In this document: piece after piece, positions 40,387-49,575 of the stretch | Layout: each line of letters starts with the position of its first letter | Position numbering within the stretch: the stretch's first letter is position 1 | Assembly (NCBI RefSeq): GCF_023546765.1 | Contig: NZ_CP097484.1 | Span: 3,070,001 to 3,134,000 of the forward strand | Source: Methylobacterium tardum | GTDB taxonomy: Bacteria > Pseudomonadota > Alphaproteobacteria > Rhizobiales > Beijerinckiaceae | Direction: 5' to 3' | DNA length: 64,000 nucleotides | Notes under the pieces: model-generated | The model's input: only the letters and a program-made list of their open reading frames with translations | What the model was told of the DNA's origin: nothing | The model's database searches: none | Made by a program: the position numbers and the translations under genes

Positions 40387-41441
40387 TCAGGCCTTCAGCG
40401 AGGCCATGTCGATGACGAAGCGGTACTTCACGTCGCTCTTGTTCATCCGGGCGTAGGCGTCCTCGATGCCCTGGATGGGGGTGAGCTCGATGTCCGAGGT
40501 GATCCCGTGGGCGCCGCAGAAATCGAGCATCTCCTGGGTCTCCGGGATGCCGCCGATGAGGGACCCGGCCACCGCCTTGCGCCCCATGATCATCGGGACC
40601 GATCCCAGGGCCGGCTCCAGCGGGCCGAGGTAGCCGACCAGCACCAGCGTGCCGTCGAGCACCAGGGTCGGGATGTACGGGTTGAGGTCGTGCACGTTGG
40701 GCACGGTGTCGGCGATGAGGTCGAACCGGCTCTGCACCGCCTGCATCTGGCCCTCGTCGGTCGAGAGCACGACGTGGTCGGCGCCGAGGCGGCGGGCGTC
40801 CTCCTCCTTGCTGGGCGAGCGGGTGAACAGGGTGACCTCGGCCCCGAGCGCCTTGGCGAGCTTCAGGGCCATGTGGCCGAGGCCGCCGAGCCCCACGACC
40901 GCGACCTTGCTGCCCGGGCCGACCTTCCAGTGCCGCAGCGGCGACAGGTGGTGATGCCGGCGCAGAGCAGCGGCGCGGCGCCGGCCTGGTCGAGGTTGTC
41001 GGGGATCCTGAGAACGAACTTCTCCGTGACGACGATGCGCTCCGAGTAGCCGCCGAAGGTCGGCATGCCGTCGTGGCGGTCGGCGCCGCCGTAGGTGAAG
41101 GTGGCGACCTCCTCGCAATACTGCTCCAGGCCCTTCCCGCAGGCGGCGCAGTGCTGGCAGGAATCGACCATGCAGCCGACGCCGACGAGGTCGCCGGCCT
41201 TGAACCGAGTCACCCGCGGGCCCACGCTCGCCACCCGCCCGATGATCTCGTGGCCGGGCACGAGCGGGTACTGCGTCCCGCCCCAGTCGTCGCGGGCGGA
41301 GTGCAGGTCGGAGTGGCAGACGCCGCAGAACAGGATGTCGATGACGACGTTGTCGGTGCGCGGGTTGCGCCGGGTGAATTGGTAGGGTGCGAGCGGGGTC
41401 TCGGCCGATTGCGCGGCGTACCCGAGGACGTCCATCGTCAT
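40387..41441 (-). pseudogene. Zinc-dependent alcohol dehydrogenase (YahK-like), one-base frameshift
   Basis: ATG 41441 begins MTMDVLGYAAQSAETPLAPY. Zinc ligands are visible in FCGVCHSDLHSARDDW and GHEIIGR, and structural zinc Cys residues in CMVDSCQHCAACGKGLEQYC. Near 40948 the frame changes: CAGITT is followed in the next frame by SPLRHWKVGPGSKVAVVGLG with the NADP-binding GLGGLGH motif, and continues to DVKYRFVIDMASLKA. One base is missing. Corrected, it is a ~350-residue YahK/CAD-type aldehyde reductase. It is the first gene of the leftward cluster, opposite LysR. Confidence 0.88.
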
Positions 41442-41524
41442 GCCGGTGCGAACCTTCGCTTCGTGGGACGCCGGCGCTGCCGCCGGCTGTGCATGACGGC
41501 AAACTATCCCTCGCCCGGCATACC

Positions 41525-41568
41525 GATTAGCCGCTAAAACCCGCTAGCTGTCAGAAGCAGGGCTAATC
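41525..41568. promoter_or_regulatory. Inverted repeat between LysR and the ADH operon
   Basis: GATTAGCC (41525-41532) and GGCTAATC (41561-41568) are perfect 8-bp complements spaced by 28 bp, and the second arm ends one base before the LysR ATG. Position and symmetry fit a LysR autoregulation and activation site, but the half-sites are not the standard T-N11-A core. Confidence 0.5.
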
Positions 41569-41569
41569 A

Positions 41570-42496
41570 ATGCCGCGGGAGAACCTCAACGACCTGGTCG
41601 CCTTCCTGGCGGTGGCGCGCGAGCGCAGCTTCACTCGCGCGGCGGCGCAGATGGGCGTCTCGCAGTCGGCTCTGAGCCAGGTCGTAAAGGAGTTGGAGGC
41701 GCGGCTCGGCCTGCGACTGCTGACGCGCACCACGCGCAGCGTGTCCCCGACGGAGGCCGGCGAGCGGCTGCTGCAGAGCCTGGGGCCGCATCTTGACGGC
41801 ATCGAGGCAGGGCTCGCGGCCCTGACGGAGCTAAGGGAGAAGCCGGCCGGCACCGTGCGGATCAACGCGGACGAGCACGCGGTCGCCGACGTGCTGTGGC
41901 CGGCGCTGCGGAAGGTGCTGCCCGACTATCCCGACATCCACGTGGAGCTCGTCACCGACTACGGCATGACCGACATCGTGGCCGAGCGCTTCGACGCCGG
42001 CGTGCGGCTCGGCGAGGTGGTGGCCAAGGACATGGTCGCGGTGCCCATCGGCCCGGACATGCGCATGGTGGCGGTCGGCTCGCCGGCCTACTTCGCCCGC
42101 CGGCCTGCGCCGCGCACGCCGCAGGACCTGACCGGCCACACCTGCATTAACCTGCGCCTTCCGACCCACGGCGGCTTGTACGCCTGGGAGTTCGAGGAGG
42201 ACGGGCGCGAGATCCGGGTGCGGGTCGAGGGCCAGGCGGTGTTCAACACCGTGAGCATGATCCTGCGGGCGGCGCTCGACGGGTTCGGCATCGCCTACCT
42301 GCCGCAGAGCCAGGTGCAGGAGCATCTGGACAGGGGCGAGCTCGTCTGGGTCCTGGAGGACTGGAGCCCGCCGTTCCCCGGCTACCACCTGTACTACCCG
42401 AGCCGGCGCCAGCACTCGGCCGCCTTCCAGTTCGTCGTCGACGCCCTGCGATACCGCGGCGGGGCGGAGAGCAAGGCCAAACTCGATCAGGGCTAG
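41570..42496 (+). CDS. LysR-family transcription regulator
   Basis: 308 residues. The winged helix-turn-helix is typical: LNDLVAFLAVARERSFTRAA, AQMGVSQSALSQVVKELEAR and LGLRLLTRTTRSVSPTEAGE. The effector domain follows (GTVRINADEHAVADVLWPAL, then MTDIVAERFDAGVRLGEVV), as in regulators controlling reductase and efflux genes in proteobacteria. It is divergent from the ADH-cupin-MFS operon and very likely controls it. The inducer is unknown. Confidence 0.92.
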   Translation: MPRENLNDLVAFLAVARERSFTRAAAQMGVSQSALSQVVKELEARLGLRLLTRTTRSVSPTEAGERLLQSLGPHLDGIEAGLAALTELREKPAGTVRINADEHAVADVLWPALRKVLPDYPDIHVELVTDYGMTDIVAERFDAGVRLGEVVAKDMVAVPIGPDMRMVAVGSPAYFARRPAPRTPQDLTGHTCINLRLPTHGGLYAWEFEEDGREIRVRVEGQAVFNTVSMILRAALDGFGIAYLPQSQVQEHLDRGELVWVLEDWSPPFPGYHLYYPSRRQHSAAFQFVVDALRYRGGAESKAKLDQG

Positions 42497-42708
42497 TGGC
42501 CGGAACCTGACGCCTGGTACCCACCCCTGAAAGTCCGAGACGGTTGGTGAGCGGAATTTGCCACTCCGCCAGCGAGCATGCATTCGGTTGCTTGCCCAAC
42601 TCAGCGCTCAGAGATCTGGCTTTGGCGATGTCTTCGTTATCGGCGGCGGCACCTTCTACTCAGGTGTCGAAGCCATGACGGTGAACCGAAAGTTTCGCTA
42701 AACCCTTC

Positions 42709-44031
42709 TCAGCCTGCGCGGATTTTGCGCAGCTTGCCGGACAGGCTCGGCCGTCCGACAGCCGCAGCCCCGTCTATCATAGCGTTGAGCACGCTAGTCT
42801 TCGACATGATCTGGTGAACGAGCTCCCACCGGGATGGCGCGGCGCGATGTTCTTCGAGTGTACGGTCAATATGCTTGTCATAATGCTCGCCCTTCACTTT
42901 GTCGCGTCCGATATAGAACACAACTTGCAGGTCGGCGAACTCTTCAATTGTCAAAAGCTGAATGATGGTCTCGTCCAGCTCACGCGCGATCCGCGCCTCT
43001 TCCGAGTACCTTTCCCAGTCCCGGTCGAAATAGTCGATGCCGAGATCCTCAGGGTCATACGGCTTGACGGGATGGGCTTTCGCCCATTGACCTAGCGCTG
43101 CAACAGCCTTGTCGTCACTAAGGTGCCGGAGTTCCGACTCCAAGCCAACCAAGGCTGCGAGTGGGCGAGATGCACGGATCGCAGTAACTGCGGCGGTGAA
43201 CTTTCTCCCGCTACTCAGACCGAAACGCTCCATCACCTCCCGCTTTTTGTCGCCGAAGCTGGGCTCGCGCCACGTCGCGTGGTCACCGATAATGGTTGCA
43301 ATCGCCATAAGGTCGGCCCGCGAGCACTCGTCGGTATGCGTTCCGGTCGGCCGTTCCTCCTCCAGATCGAAGAGACGCGTCTTGATGTGCTCTAAGATCG
43401 TGCTCATCGCGTCGATGCTGTGCCGGATCAGCGGGAGGTTCACGACCGCAAGGCCGTTTAGACTTCTGCCGCCATCTCGGTTCACGGCATAGCGTAATTC
43501 CTGGCCGTCCTCATCTATGCCCGCCAAGCTGGCTACGAACGGCTCTAGCTCACCGATTAAATGGTTGAGCCGTGCATCGCCGATCTTCCCATCGCGAAGA
43601 TGCTGCCAATGCGATTGAATGTCGTGGTTGACCGGGTGGGTAGTCCCGATCATCTCCATCTTGTGCAGACGGTCGATGGCGAACTTGAGCGCAAGCTCCA
43701 GCCCATGGCGGCAGTTATATAGAATCGGCATCGCGAGCGTGTCGCGGCTCCCGAAAAGGCGCTTGTCGATCACCGCGGCAATCAGCTCGCGAGCGGCCTC
43801 CAAATAGCCGTCGACATAGTTCAACGCGCTCCCCTGTGCCCCGATGCACGCATTCCACTGACCGTCGGGTATCGTCTCAAAGAAGGGGTCTGTCGTCATA
43901 GCCCCGACGTGGGGAGGGCGACGAAACGCTTCAAGCAGCTCCGCCGACGCGATGAGGACTCGTTCGAGGCTGCGGGGCGGTGGGTGGTGGACCATCTCTA
44001 GCATACCACCGGCCTGAGTGTACTGGATCAC
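42709..44031 (-). CDS. Orphan hypothetical protein with a HEPN-like helical segment
   Basis: 440 residues. Base composition is visibly less G+C-rich than the genes on either side, suggesting transfer. Residues ~68-125 (NYVDGYLEAARELIAAVIDK, then PILYNCRHGLELALKFAIDR) have the R-H-x-L-E-L-A-L-K pattern seen in HEPN-like domains of proteins from defence islands. The middle is helical and acidic. Near residues 330-400 the reading is YFDRDWERYSEEARIARELD and FYIGRDKVKGEHYDKHIDRT. A true catalytic R-x4-6-H is not certain. No partner gene touches it: LysR lies upstream on the map and an amine oxidase on the other side. Function unknown. ATG 43899 is an alternative start. Confidence 0.75.
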   Translation of the reverse strand: MIQYTQAGGMLEMVHHPPPRSLERVLIASAELLEAFRRPPHVGAMTTDPFFETIPDGQWNACIGAQGSALNYVDGYLEAARELIAAVIDKRLFGSRDTLAMPILYNCRHGLELALKFAIDRLHKMEMIGTTHPVNHDIQSHWQHLRDGKIGDARLNHLIGELEPFVASLAGIDEDGQELRYAVNRDGGRSLNGLAVVNLPLIRHSIDAMSTILEHIKTRLFDLEEERPTGTHTDECSRADLMAIATIIGDHATWREPSFGDKKREVMERFGLSSGRKFTAAVTAIRASRPLAALVGLESELRHLSDDKAVAALGQWAKAHPVKPYDPEDLGIDYFDRDWERYSEEARIARELDETIIQLLTIEEFADLQVVFYIGRDKVKGEHYDKHIDRTLEEHRAAPSRWELVHQIMSKTSVLNAMIDGAAAVGRPSLSGKLRKIRAG

Positions 44032-44162
44032 GATGGGCTAAGCTCTGCCCTCCTCGCTCCACCAAACCGCTTAGGGGCGGATTTTGCGAAAGACCGAAAA
44101 GCGTCGGGAGCAGCCTCTCGCGACGGGCATCAAACGTCAGCCGGCGACCACTAGCCGGCTGG

Positions 44163-45428
44163 TCAGGAGACTGCACGCACCGGGCCTAGCCGCCGCATTG
44201 AGAGAGACGACAGTACCTCGTCGGCGGCCCGCTGCCCGCTGTCGTGCGCCCCGTGGGCGGTCGTGAAGTCGAAGGGGTGTGTCGCCTCGCCCGCGAAGAA
44301 CAGTCGGTCCTCGAACGGCCGGGCCAGCCGTGCCCGCGCCTTCGACTGCCCCGGCAGGGCACAACTGTAGGCGCCGCCGATGGACGCCATCCGGCTCCAG
44401 GCCGTCGCCGCCAGGGGCCGGATGGCCGAGGCCACGTCGCTGCCGAACAGGGCGACCAACTCGGCTGTGACGAGGGCGAAGCCGGCGGCCGGGCCTTCCT
44501 CCTCCAGGATGCGGGCCCCTTCGCCGCCGAGGAACGCCTCGATCACCGGCCAGCCGTTGGGCCTGATCGAGTAGGAGGCAGATCTCGGGTCGCGCAGGTT
44601 GCCATAGGCGTGCGAGTCCGGCTCGAACGCGGCACCGCGCCCGATCTCCAGGAAGACCTTCTCGTTTCGCCCGAGAGGCAGGGCGGCGGCCGCCTCGCGC
44701 CAAGGATCGGTCCCGGCGGGCAGCCGGATGGCGTCGCCGGCCAGGACCGCGGTCGAGACCGTGAGGACGGCGGCCTTTGCGCGGACGGTGCCGGCGCGCG
44801 TCTGGACGGCGATGCCGTCCGCCGCGAGGTCGATCCGGTCGACGGGGGTCGCCAAGCGCAGCGTCACCTCGGGCGGGAGGCTGGCGGCGACGAGTGTGCC
44901 GTAACCGAGCGGCAGGTTCCAGTTCCGACCCGTGGAGGCATCGTCGTAGGCCATGTAGTCGGCGGCGGAGATGCGTTCGGGCGCGACCCCGCTCATGAAG
45001 CCGGCGATGGCCCGCACGTAGGCGTTCCACTCACCTCCGGGCTCCAGGGCATCGCTCGCGCGGTCGCTGCCCTGCGCGACCGCGCGGAGCCGCTCCTCCC
45101 AATCGCCGAACGCCTTCCGGGCCGCCTCCTCCTCGTCCTCGTCCCAGGCGATGCCAGGATGCGCCTTCGCCCACGGCGGATCGCTCCGGTCGACCGGGAA
45201 GCCCGACGCCTCGGCGATGCCAGCCCAGGCGTTACGGTCGCCCGAGTGCAGCCATTCGCACCCGAGGTCGAGTGGGTACCCCCCGAGGTCCTGCGTGAAT
45301 GCGCGGCCCCCTAGGCGCGACGACGCCTCAAGGAGCAGTGTCGCCTTCCCGCGGGCCGTAAGCCGGCGCGCCGCGCCGATTCCAGCGGCACCTCCGCCTA
45401 CGATGATGACGTCGAAATCGCTGATCAT
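44163..45428 (-). CDS. FAD-dependent amine oxidase
   Basis: 421 residues from ATG 45428. DFDVIIVGGGAAGIGAARRL is the FAD dinucleotide-binding motif, LEASSRLGGRAFTQDLGGYP the second motif, and LFFAGEATHPFDFTTAHGAH (G-E-A-T) with SGQRAADEVL the C-terminal FAD contact of flavin monoamine oxidases and polyamine oxidases. The enzyme probably oxidises an amine to an aldehyde and H2O2. A start 12 codons earlier exists, but residues before MISDFDV do not fit the family. Confidence 0.9.
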   Translation of the reverse strand: MISDFDVIIVGGGAAGIGAARRLTARGKATLLLEASSRLGGRAFTQDLGGYPLDLGCEWLHSGDRNAWAGIAEASGFPVDRSDPPWAKAHPGIAWDEDEEEAARKAFGDWEERLRAVAQGSDRASDALEPGGEWNAYVRAIAGFMSGVAPERISAADYMAYDDASTGRNWNLPLGYGTLVAASLPPEVTLRLATPVDRIDLAADGIAVQTRAGTVRAKAAVLTVSTAVLAGDAIRLPAGTDPWREAAAALPLGRNEKVFLEIGRGAAFEPDSHAYGNLRDPRSASYSIRPNGWPVIEAFLGGEGARILEEEGPAAGFALVTAELVALFGSDVASAIRPLAATAWSRMASIGGAYSCALPGQSKARARLARPFEDRLFFAGEATHPFDFTTAHGAHDSGQRAADEVLSSLSMRRLGPVRAVS

Positions 45429-45930
45429 GTGGCTGCAGGTGAGACCGACCGTTGGATGACACAAGCGCCGAGGCTCGCGAAGAACGGCCTTGTTGAAGCT
45501 GATGAACGCTACTCCGGCTTAAGCGCCGGGCCTCCGGCGCGTCCGCTTTGAATAAGGTGCCAGGGGCGGCTGAATGACTGGGACGGGCGCAAAGCCGAAA
45601 GGCAGCTTTTCGTGGCAGTGCAAGGTCTGAATTCTCATTTTCGCCGTTCTTGAAAGGGGGCCTATCAGTACGCGCTAGCCTCATTGATTAGCATGCCGCG
45701 CCCCCCGCGAGGCCATCGCGCGGGCCGCCGACCGATGCCCGAGCCTCCGCCGCTACCCCGTCGGTATGGCTAGCCCTAACCAGGGCCGCTCTGTGCGGCA
45801 GCGACATCGCCACGTCGGATCTCGACAGCCAGTGCGCCATCGCCGCGTCCCTGGAGCACCGGGTCGAGATAACCCTCGTGCCGGCCGGGAAGCGGGTCGT
45901 TGTGAGCTTCGAGCCGGCGTAGCCCCACCT
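45429..45930. other. Intergenic region with repeat copy B
   Basis: Carries one copy of the 75-bp repeat. Farther right, a plus-strand frame ending at 45922 (DIATSDLDSQCAIAASLEHR, then VEITLVPAGKRVVVSFEPA) looks coding but has no start codon in frame; a one-base shift from ATG 45766 would supply one. It may be a broken small gene. Confidence 0.4.
45540..45612 (+). repeat. Interspersed 75-bp repeat, copy B
   Basis: Begins CGTCCGCT; 32 bases from its first base comes GAATGACTGGGACGGGCGCA followed by AAGCCGAA, then GGCAGCTTTTCG. Same arrangement as copies A and C. Confidence 0.7.
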
Positions 45931-46317
45931 TCAGAACGGGCACTCCACGCTGGGCGCGAGCCGCATGTGCAGCTGCCTCAGGGCCTCGGTGCGCGACATG
46001 CCCAGCGTCTCCAATCGGTCCCTCGCGATCCGCATGACGTCTCGGATCCCGAAAGTCGGCACCTCGTCGGAGCCAACCTTCTTCGCGACCGTCTCGGCCA
46101 CGTAGCCGGCCATCACGACGGCATCCACGATCGCGGCATCGCGGGCGGCTTGCTTGCGGAGCGCGGCCTCCTCCTCGGCGCGGCGGGCGCGCCAGCCCGC
46201 CGTGCGCGCCGCGGCCGAGGCGGCGAGGCGGGCCTGCCTCATGCGGGGCGTCTCGACGACCGGGGCGGCCTCGGCCTCGGCATCCTCGGATTGGGCGTTG
46301 GGGATCGGCATGCGCAT
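45931..46317 (-). CDS. Hypothetical helical protein, left side of integrative element
   Basis: 128 residues starting MRMPIPNAQSEDAEAEAAPV. A long Ala/Arg/Glu-rich helix ([20 protein letters not shown]) is followed by VDAVVMAGYVAETVAKKVGS and IARDRLETLGMSRTEALRQL. No known domain. Ala/Arg-rich composition matches the element genes to its right. Confidence 0.5.
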   Translation of the reverse strand: MRMPIPNAQSEDAEAEAAPVVETPRMRQARLAASAAARTAGWRARRAEEEAALRKQAARDAAIVDAVVMAGYVAETVAKKVGSDEVPTFGIRDVMRIARDRLETLGMSRTEALRQLHMRLAPSVECPF

Positions 46318-46732
46318 CGGTGGTCTCCAGCGGGCCGCGGCGGCCTCGTGGAGAGCATGCCACGCACGTATGCATACGAGCGCATGGGACGGCGCCGGCT
46401 GCCGGCCGCACGTGATATCTCAAGTCGGCCGAATACGCGTTGCACTGAACGGAAGTAACGGGAGGACAAGCCCTCGACGCGAAAACCTGTCTACTGCACG
46501 AACCTGATAGAGGAGCGGTCCGGTAACGCGATATGGGGGATATCCGGGGCGGGTTTATCATGAAAGGCCAATAAAGGCCGACGGAAGCTCAATTCGGGCG
46601 CACAGGGAAAGGCACAAGGGGCCCAGGGAAGTTTTCACCCTCGTTTGTGGACGGCGCGGACGGATTCTTGACGCCACTCTGAGCCCAGGCCCATCTTTTG
46701 GGTACTAGATCCGCCCCGCCAGGAAAGATGCC
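46318..46732. other. Intergenic region
   Basis: About 400 bp between divergent genes with no coding pattern. It holds the palindrome at 46367-46378 and short A+T-richer stretches that could carry promoters for both sides. Confidence 0.4.
46367..46378. promoter_or_regulatory. 12-bp perfect palindrome
   Basis: CGTATGCATACG, 50 bp upstream of the leftward gene start at 46317. A dyad of this size in a divergent intergenic region could be a repressor or invertase site. Confidence 0.3.
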
Positions 46733-47026
46733 ATGACCGCCGTAACCGCCCATGTCTGCGCCGACGTCGCCGGCCGTGGCCTCCAGGCCTTCGGGCTGAT
46801 GCATGCCGCCGTCGATGGCTTCATCGGCGCGATCCAGGACCAGCAGGCGGAAGATCGCCACGAGGTGATCAAGCTCGTGGCCGAGCTCGGCCGCGCGCGG
46901 CGCGTCGCCGCCGACGCGCAGGCCGCGGCCGCCCGTCTGGCTGCCGAGAACGCGGCCCTGCACGTCGCGCTCGCCCGGTCGCGGGCCGCCCTCCGCGGGT
47001 ACGCGGCCGCGCTGTCGGTTGCCTGA
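46733..47026 (+). CDS. Small coiled-coil protein
   Basis: 97 residues. FGLMHAAVDGFIGAIQDQQA leads into a continuous Ala/Arg/Glu helix (ELGRARRVAADAQAAAARLA, then AENAALHVALARSRAALRGY), a probable coiled coil. A terminator follows at once. No function is evident; the size and pattern recall small phage accessory proteins. Confidence 0.5.
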   Translation: MTAVTAHVCADVAGRGLQAFGLMHAAVDGFIGAIQDQQAEDRHEVIKLVAELGRARRVAADAQAAAARLAAENAALHVALARSRAALRGYAAALSVA

Positions 47027-47030
47027 AACG

Positions 47031-47067
47031 GAAAAGGCCGCCCCGGTCTCCCGGGACGGCCTCTCTT
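47031..47067. terminator. Bidirectional terminator
   Basis: An 11-bp stem with one mismatch (47036-47046 and 47051-47061) around a TCTC loop lies between two converging genes. AAAA precedes it, giving TTTT for the minus strand, and TCTCTT follows on the plus strand. Confidence 0.7.
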
Positions 47068-47082
47068 CGTAGCGCGGGCTGC

Positions 47083-47553
47083 TCAGGCGAGGCGGGCGAG
47101 CGCCTCGATCGCGTCTTCGTCGCGCCGTGCGGGGCCGAGCCGCCGCAGCAGCGCGAGGCCGGTCTCCTCCAGCGAGCGGTCCTGCCCAACCGGGGCGGCC
47201 GCCGCGGCGGCGATCTCGGCCTTGCATCGCGCCTCGATCTCAGCCGGGCGGAGGTTGGCGACCTTCAGCACCGTCTCCTTCGACAGCTTAGCCAGCCATG
47301 CCGCGGCGTCCGCCGGGAGCGGTGGGCGGGCCGGCCGGTCGCGGTCGTAACCCTCCACGCGGTCCCAGGCGTGCACCCGGAGGAGCTGACCCAGCGTCAG
47401 CTCGCGGGGCACGGCCGCCGGTGCGCTCTCGGCCAGCGCGGACCTGGCGACGTCGGCCGCCGTCACCGCGCCGCCGATCCCGAGCAGGCGCAGCGGGAGC
47501 GTGACGGCCCCCATCAGAGCCCGCGCGATGGCGGCGAGAATACCCCTCAGCAT
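47083..47553 (-). CDS. Hypothetical protein with N-terminal membrane or amphipathic helix
   Basis: 156 residues. It begins with a hydrophobic Arg-containing helix (MLRGILAAIARALMGAVTLP), then VPRELTLGQLLRVHAWDRVE and PLPADAAAWLAKLSKETVLK, and ends with LALLRRLGPARRDEDAIEAL. No known domain. It is the second gene of the leftward pair in the element. Confidence 0.5.
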   Translation of the reverse strand: MLRGILAAIARALMGAVTLPLRLLGIGGAVTAADVARSALAESAPAAVPRELTLGQLLRVHAWDRVEGYDRDRPARPPLPADAAAWLAKLSKETVLKVANLRPAEIEARCKAEIAAAAAAPVGQDRSLEETGLALLRRLGPARRDEDAIEALARLA

Positions 47554-47629
47554 GATGTCCCCCTGTCCCGATGGGCGGCCCCGGGAGTGGGGCCGCCGTT
47601 GCGTCGAGTGTGCACCCGCGCCCTGAAAG

Positions 47630-48490
47630 TCAGAGCCCGAGGGAGGGGGCGTCGGAGGCTGCGGGGCGGCGCCGACGGGTGGGGGCCGAGCCGAAAATGA
47701 GGATGCAGAGCTCGTCGGGAAGCTGGCGCCGGTGCTGATGCAGCAGGCCGATGGCGTGGGCAGCTTCTTTCTGGTCGAGAACGTCGCGCTCCGAGAGCGT
47801 GTGCCCCATCCAGCAGCTCACTTGCGACCAGCCCTTCCCGTTCTGGACGGCCGCCCAATCCGAGTCGAGCGCGCTCAGGATCCGGCATGCGGACAGCGCG
47901 CCCGCGCGGTCGTCCTTATCCCCAGCTCGGGCGAACCAGACCGCAGGAGGCGTCTTCGCAAGCCTCTCCGCCGCCCGCTCGACGTTGCCCTTGGCGTTGC
48001 CGAGCAGGCGCTCGCCCTGCCAGATGGCCGGCCGCGTCCAGTCTCCCTGCGCGACGAGTTCGCGTGCCTCGGAGAGCTGGCGTCCGAGTGCCCACGGCCG
48101 GCTCTCGATCATGGCGGCCAGCTCCGCGCGAATCGGGGCCGCCTTGGGGGCGACTTCAGCGACCTCGCGCGCGAGGCGTTCTTCGGAGATGCGGGCCTTC
48201 TCGGCGCGGGCGGCGGCTGCCTCGCGGATCGCGCGGTCCGCGGCGTTGGCCAGGGCGCAGAGATCGACGGGGCCGAGGTCCCACCAGCAGGGCATCAGGC
48301 CCGACTTGCGGTGCCCCTTGTCGGTCCAGCTGTAGCCAGCATCGATGAGCGACTTCGGCGCTCCCTTATAGGCGTCGGAGAATTCCTGGGTGGCGGCATC
48401 CGCAACCCACAGGGTGAGCTCGTTTCCGTAGCGCTTGAACGTGCCAGCGTGGCTCCACTCGGTGCCGAACTTCAGCGGCGGGCGGTTCAT
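47630..48490 (-). CDS. Hypothetical protein of the integrative element
   Basis: 286 residues from ATG 48490; starts at 48511 or 48616 are possible, but the extra N-terminal residues look unlike protein. KFGTEWSHAGTFKRYGNELT, TDKGHRKSGLMPCWWDLGPV and a long Ala/Glu helix (AAARAEKARISEERLAREVA) are visible, then ALGRQLSEARELVAQGDWTR and SALDSDWAAVQNGKGWSQVS. No helix-turn-helix is obvious, but its place opposite the Cro-like gene is where a lysogeny repressor would normally lie. Confidence 0.55.
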   Translation of the reverse strand: MNRPPLKFGTEWSHAGTFKRYGNELTLWVADAATQEFSDAYKGAPKSLIDAGYSWTDKGHRKSGLMPCWWDLGPVDLCALANAADRAIREAAAARAEKARISEERLAREVAEVAPKAAPIRAELAAMIESRPWALGRQLSEARELVAQGDWTRPAIWQGERLLGNAKGNVERAAERLAKTPPAVWFARAGDKDDRAGALSACRILSALDSDWAAVQNGKGWSQVSCWMGHTLSERDVLDQKEAAHAIGLLHQHRRQLPDELCILIFGSAPTRRRRPAASDAPSLGL

Positions 48491-48712
48491 GGAGGATCTC
48501 TGAGAAACCATTGCCTCGGGCATCAGCCCGTCGTCGGCAATTCCGCTGACCCGCAGAGAGTCCCACTCTCGTAGAATATGCGCAAGACCTCGCGCGTATA
48601 AATCTAGCGTCTCCAAGTACAGTCGCCGTAGACCGGACTAGGCCATTTGGGCTAGGCCCGGTATTGACTACTGGGTTTGCTGCCTTTCTGCGAAAAATCC
48701 CTGCTGGGGGTC

Positions 48713-48740
48713 TTGAACAGGCGCTGCGGGGGTGTACCTT
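48713..48740 (+). promoter_or_regulatory. Candidate promoter of the rightward element operon
   Basis: TTGAAC (48713-48718) and TACCTT (48735-48740) are spaced by 16 bp and lie 60 bp before the GTG of the Cro-like gene. Match to the sigma70 consensus is moderate. Confidence 0.3.
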
Positions 48741-48799
48741 TTGCGACAGCGGGTCAGCGGAATCGCGGCCCCAGCAACCCCGGTTTACAGGGGCCATTC

Positions 48800-49039
48800 G
48801 TGGCCAGAGAACCCCGTGTCGTGGCGGCCGCCGAGCCGCTGCGGGTGCTTGAGCGTGCAATCGAGAGAGAGGGAGGATCCGCGAAGGCCTGGGCAAAGCG
48901 CGCCGGGCTGTCCTGGCAGTACGTCTATGACGTCCGGAACGGGCGTCGCGACCCGGGGCCGGCGATCCTCCTCGCCCTCGGGCTCGTCCGCGTCGTCAGC
49001 TACGAGCCCTCGGCCTCCTCGCAGAGGGAGGCCCGCTGA
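48800..49039 (+). CDS. Cro/YdaS-like helix-turn-helix protein
   Basis: 79 residues from GTG 48800. LRVLERAIEREGGSAKAWAK, then RAGLSWQYVYDVRNGRRDPG, then PAILLALGLVRVVSYEPSA has the layout of small phage Cro/YdaS regulators that fix a turn with xGxSxxYVxxVxNGRRxPG. Its stop overlaps the gcrA-like start (TGATG). It heads the rightward operon and is the best candidate regulator of the operator at 51282-51303. Confidence 0.75.
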   Translation: MAREPRVVAAAEPLRVLERAIEREGGSAKAWAKRAGLSWQYVYDVRNGRRDPGPAILLALGLVRVVSYEPSASSQREAR

Positions 49040-49575
49040 TGCCCTGGAAGCCCAAGCACCGCGAGCTCGTTCTCACGATGTGGCCGACCGGCTGCGGATC
49101 GGCCCGCATCATTGAGGCGCTCGCCGCCGAGCATGGCATCCATGTCTCGAAGAGCGCCGTCGTCGGCATCGCTTTCCGTGCCGGCCTGGCCTTCTGCGGT
49201 GCCCGCAAGAAGCCGCCGCCGCCGCGGGGTCCCCGGCCGCCACGGGTCGCCATGACACCCGAGCAGCGCGCCGAGCGCGAGCGCGCCCGGGCTGCCAGAC
49301 GCCGCGAGCGTGCCGCCGCCGACGCGGGTCGGCCCGTGCCGCCGCCGCGGCCCCGCGTGGCGGCGGCGGGCGTGCCTGAGTCGCTGAGGATCCCGATTTG
49401 GGAGATCCGAGACGGGGCATGCCGCTACATCGCGGACGATCCTCGCGAGGGCGGGACATGCTGCGGGCACCAGACCTTCCCGGGGTCGCCCTGGTGTGAG
49501 GGACACCGGGCTGAGTGCGTCGCTCAGCCCGGGCGGCAGGTGTCGACGTGGGTTCGGTTCAGGAGGGTCGCGTGA
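49039..49575 (+). CDS. gcrA: GcrA-family cell-cycle regulator homologue
   Basis: 178 residues. The N-terminal DNA-binding part (VLTMWPTGCGSARIIEALAA, then HGIHVSKSAVVGIAFRAGLA) matches the GcrA winged-helix region. A Pro/Arg/Ala-rich linker follows. The C-terminal sigma70-contacting part has IPIWEIRDGACRYIADDP, GGTCCGHQTFPGSPWCEGHR and RQVSTWVRFRRVA, with the Cys/His pattern of the family. GcrA recruits RNA polymerase at GANTC-methylated promoters in alphaproteobacteria. This copy is within a mobile element, so it is likely an accessory GcrA. It overlaps both neighbours by single bases. Confidence 0.85.
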   Translation: MPWKPKHRELVLTMWPTGCGSARIIEALAAEHGIHVSKSAVVGIAFRAGLAFCGARKKPPPPRGPRPPRVAMTPEQRAERERARAARRRERAAADAGRPVPPPRPRVAAAGVPESLRIPIWEIRDGACRYIADDPREGGTCCGHQTFPGSPWCEGHRAECVAQPGRQVSTWVRFRRVA

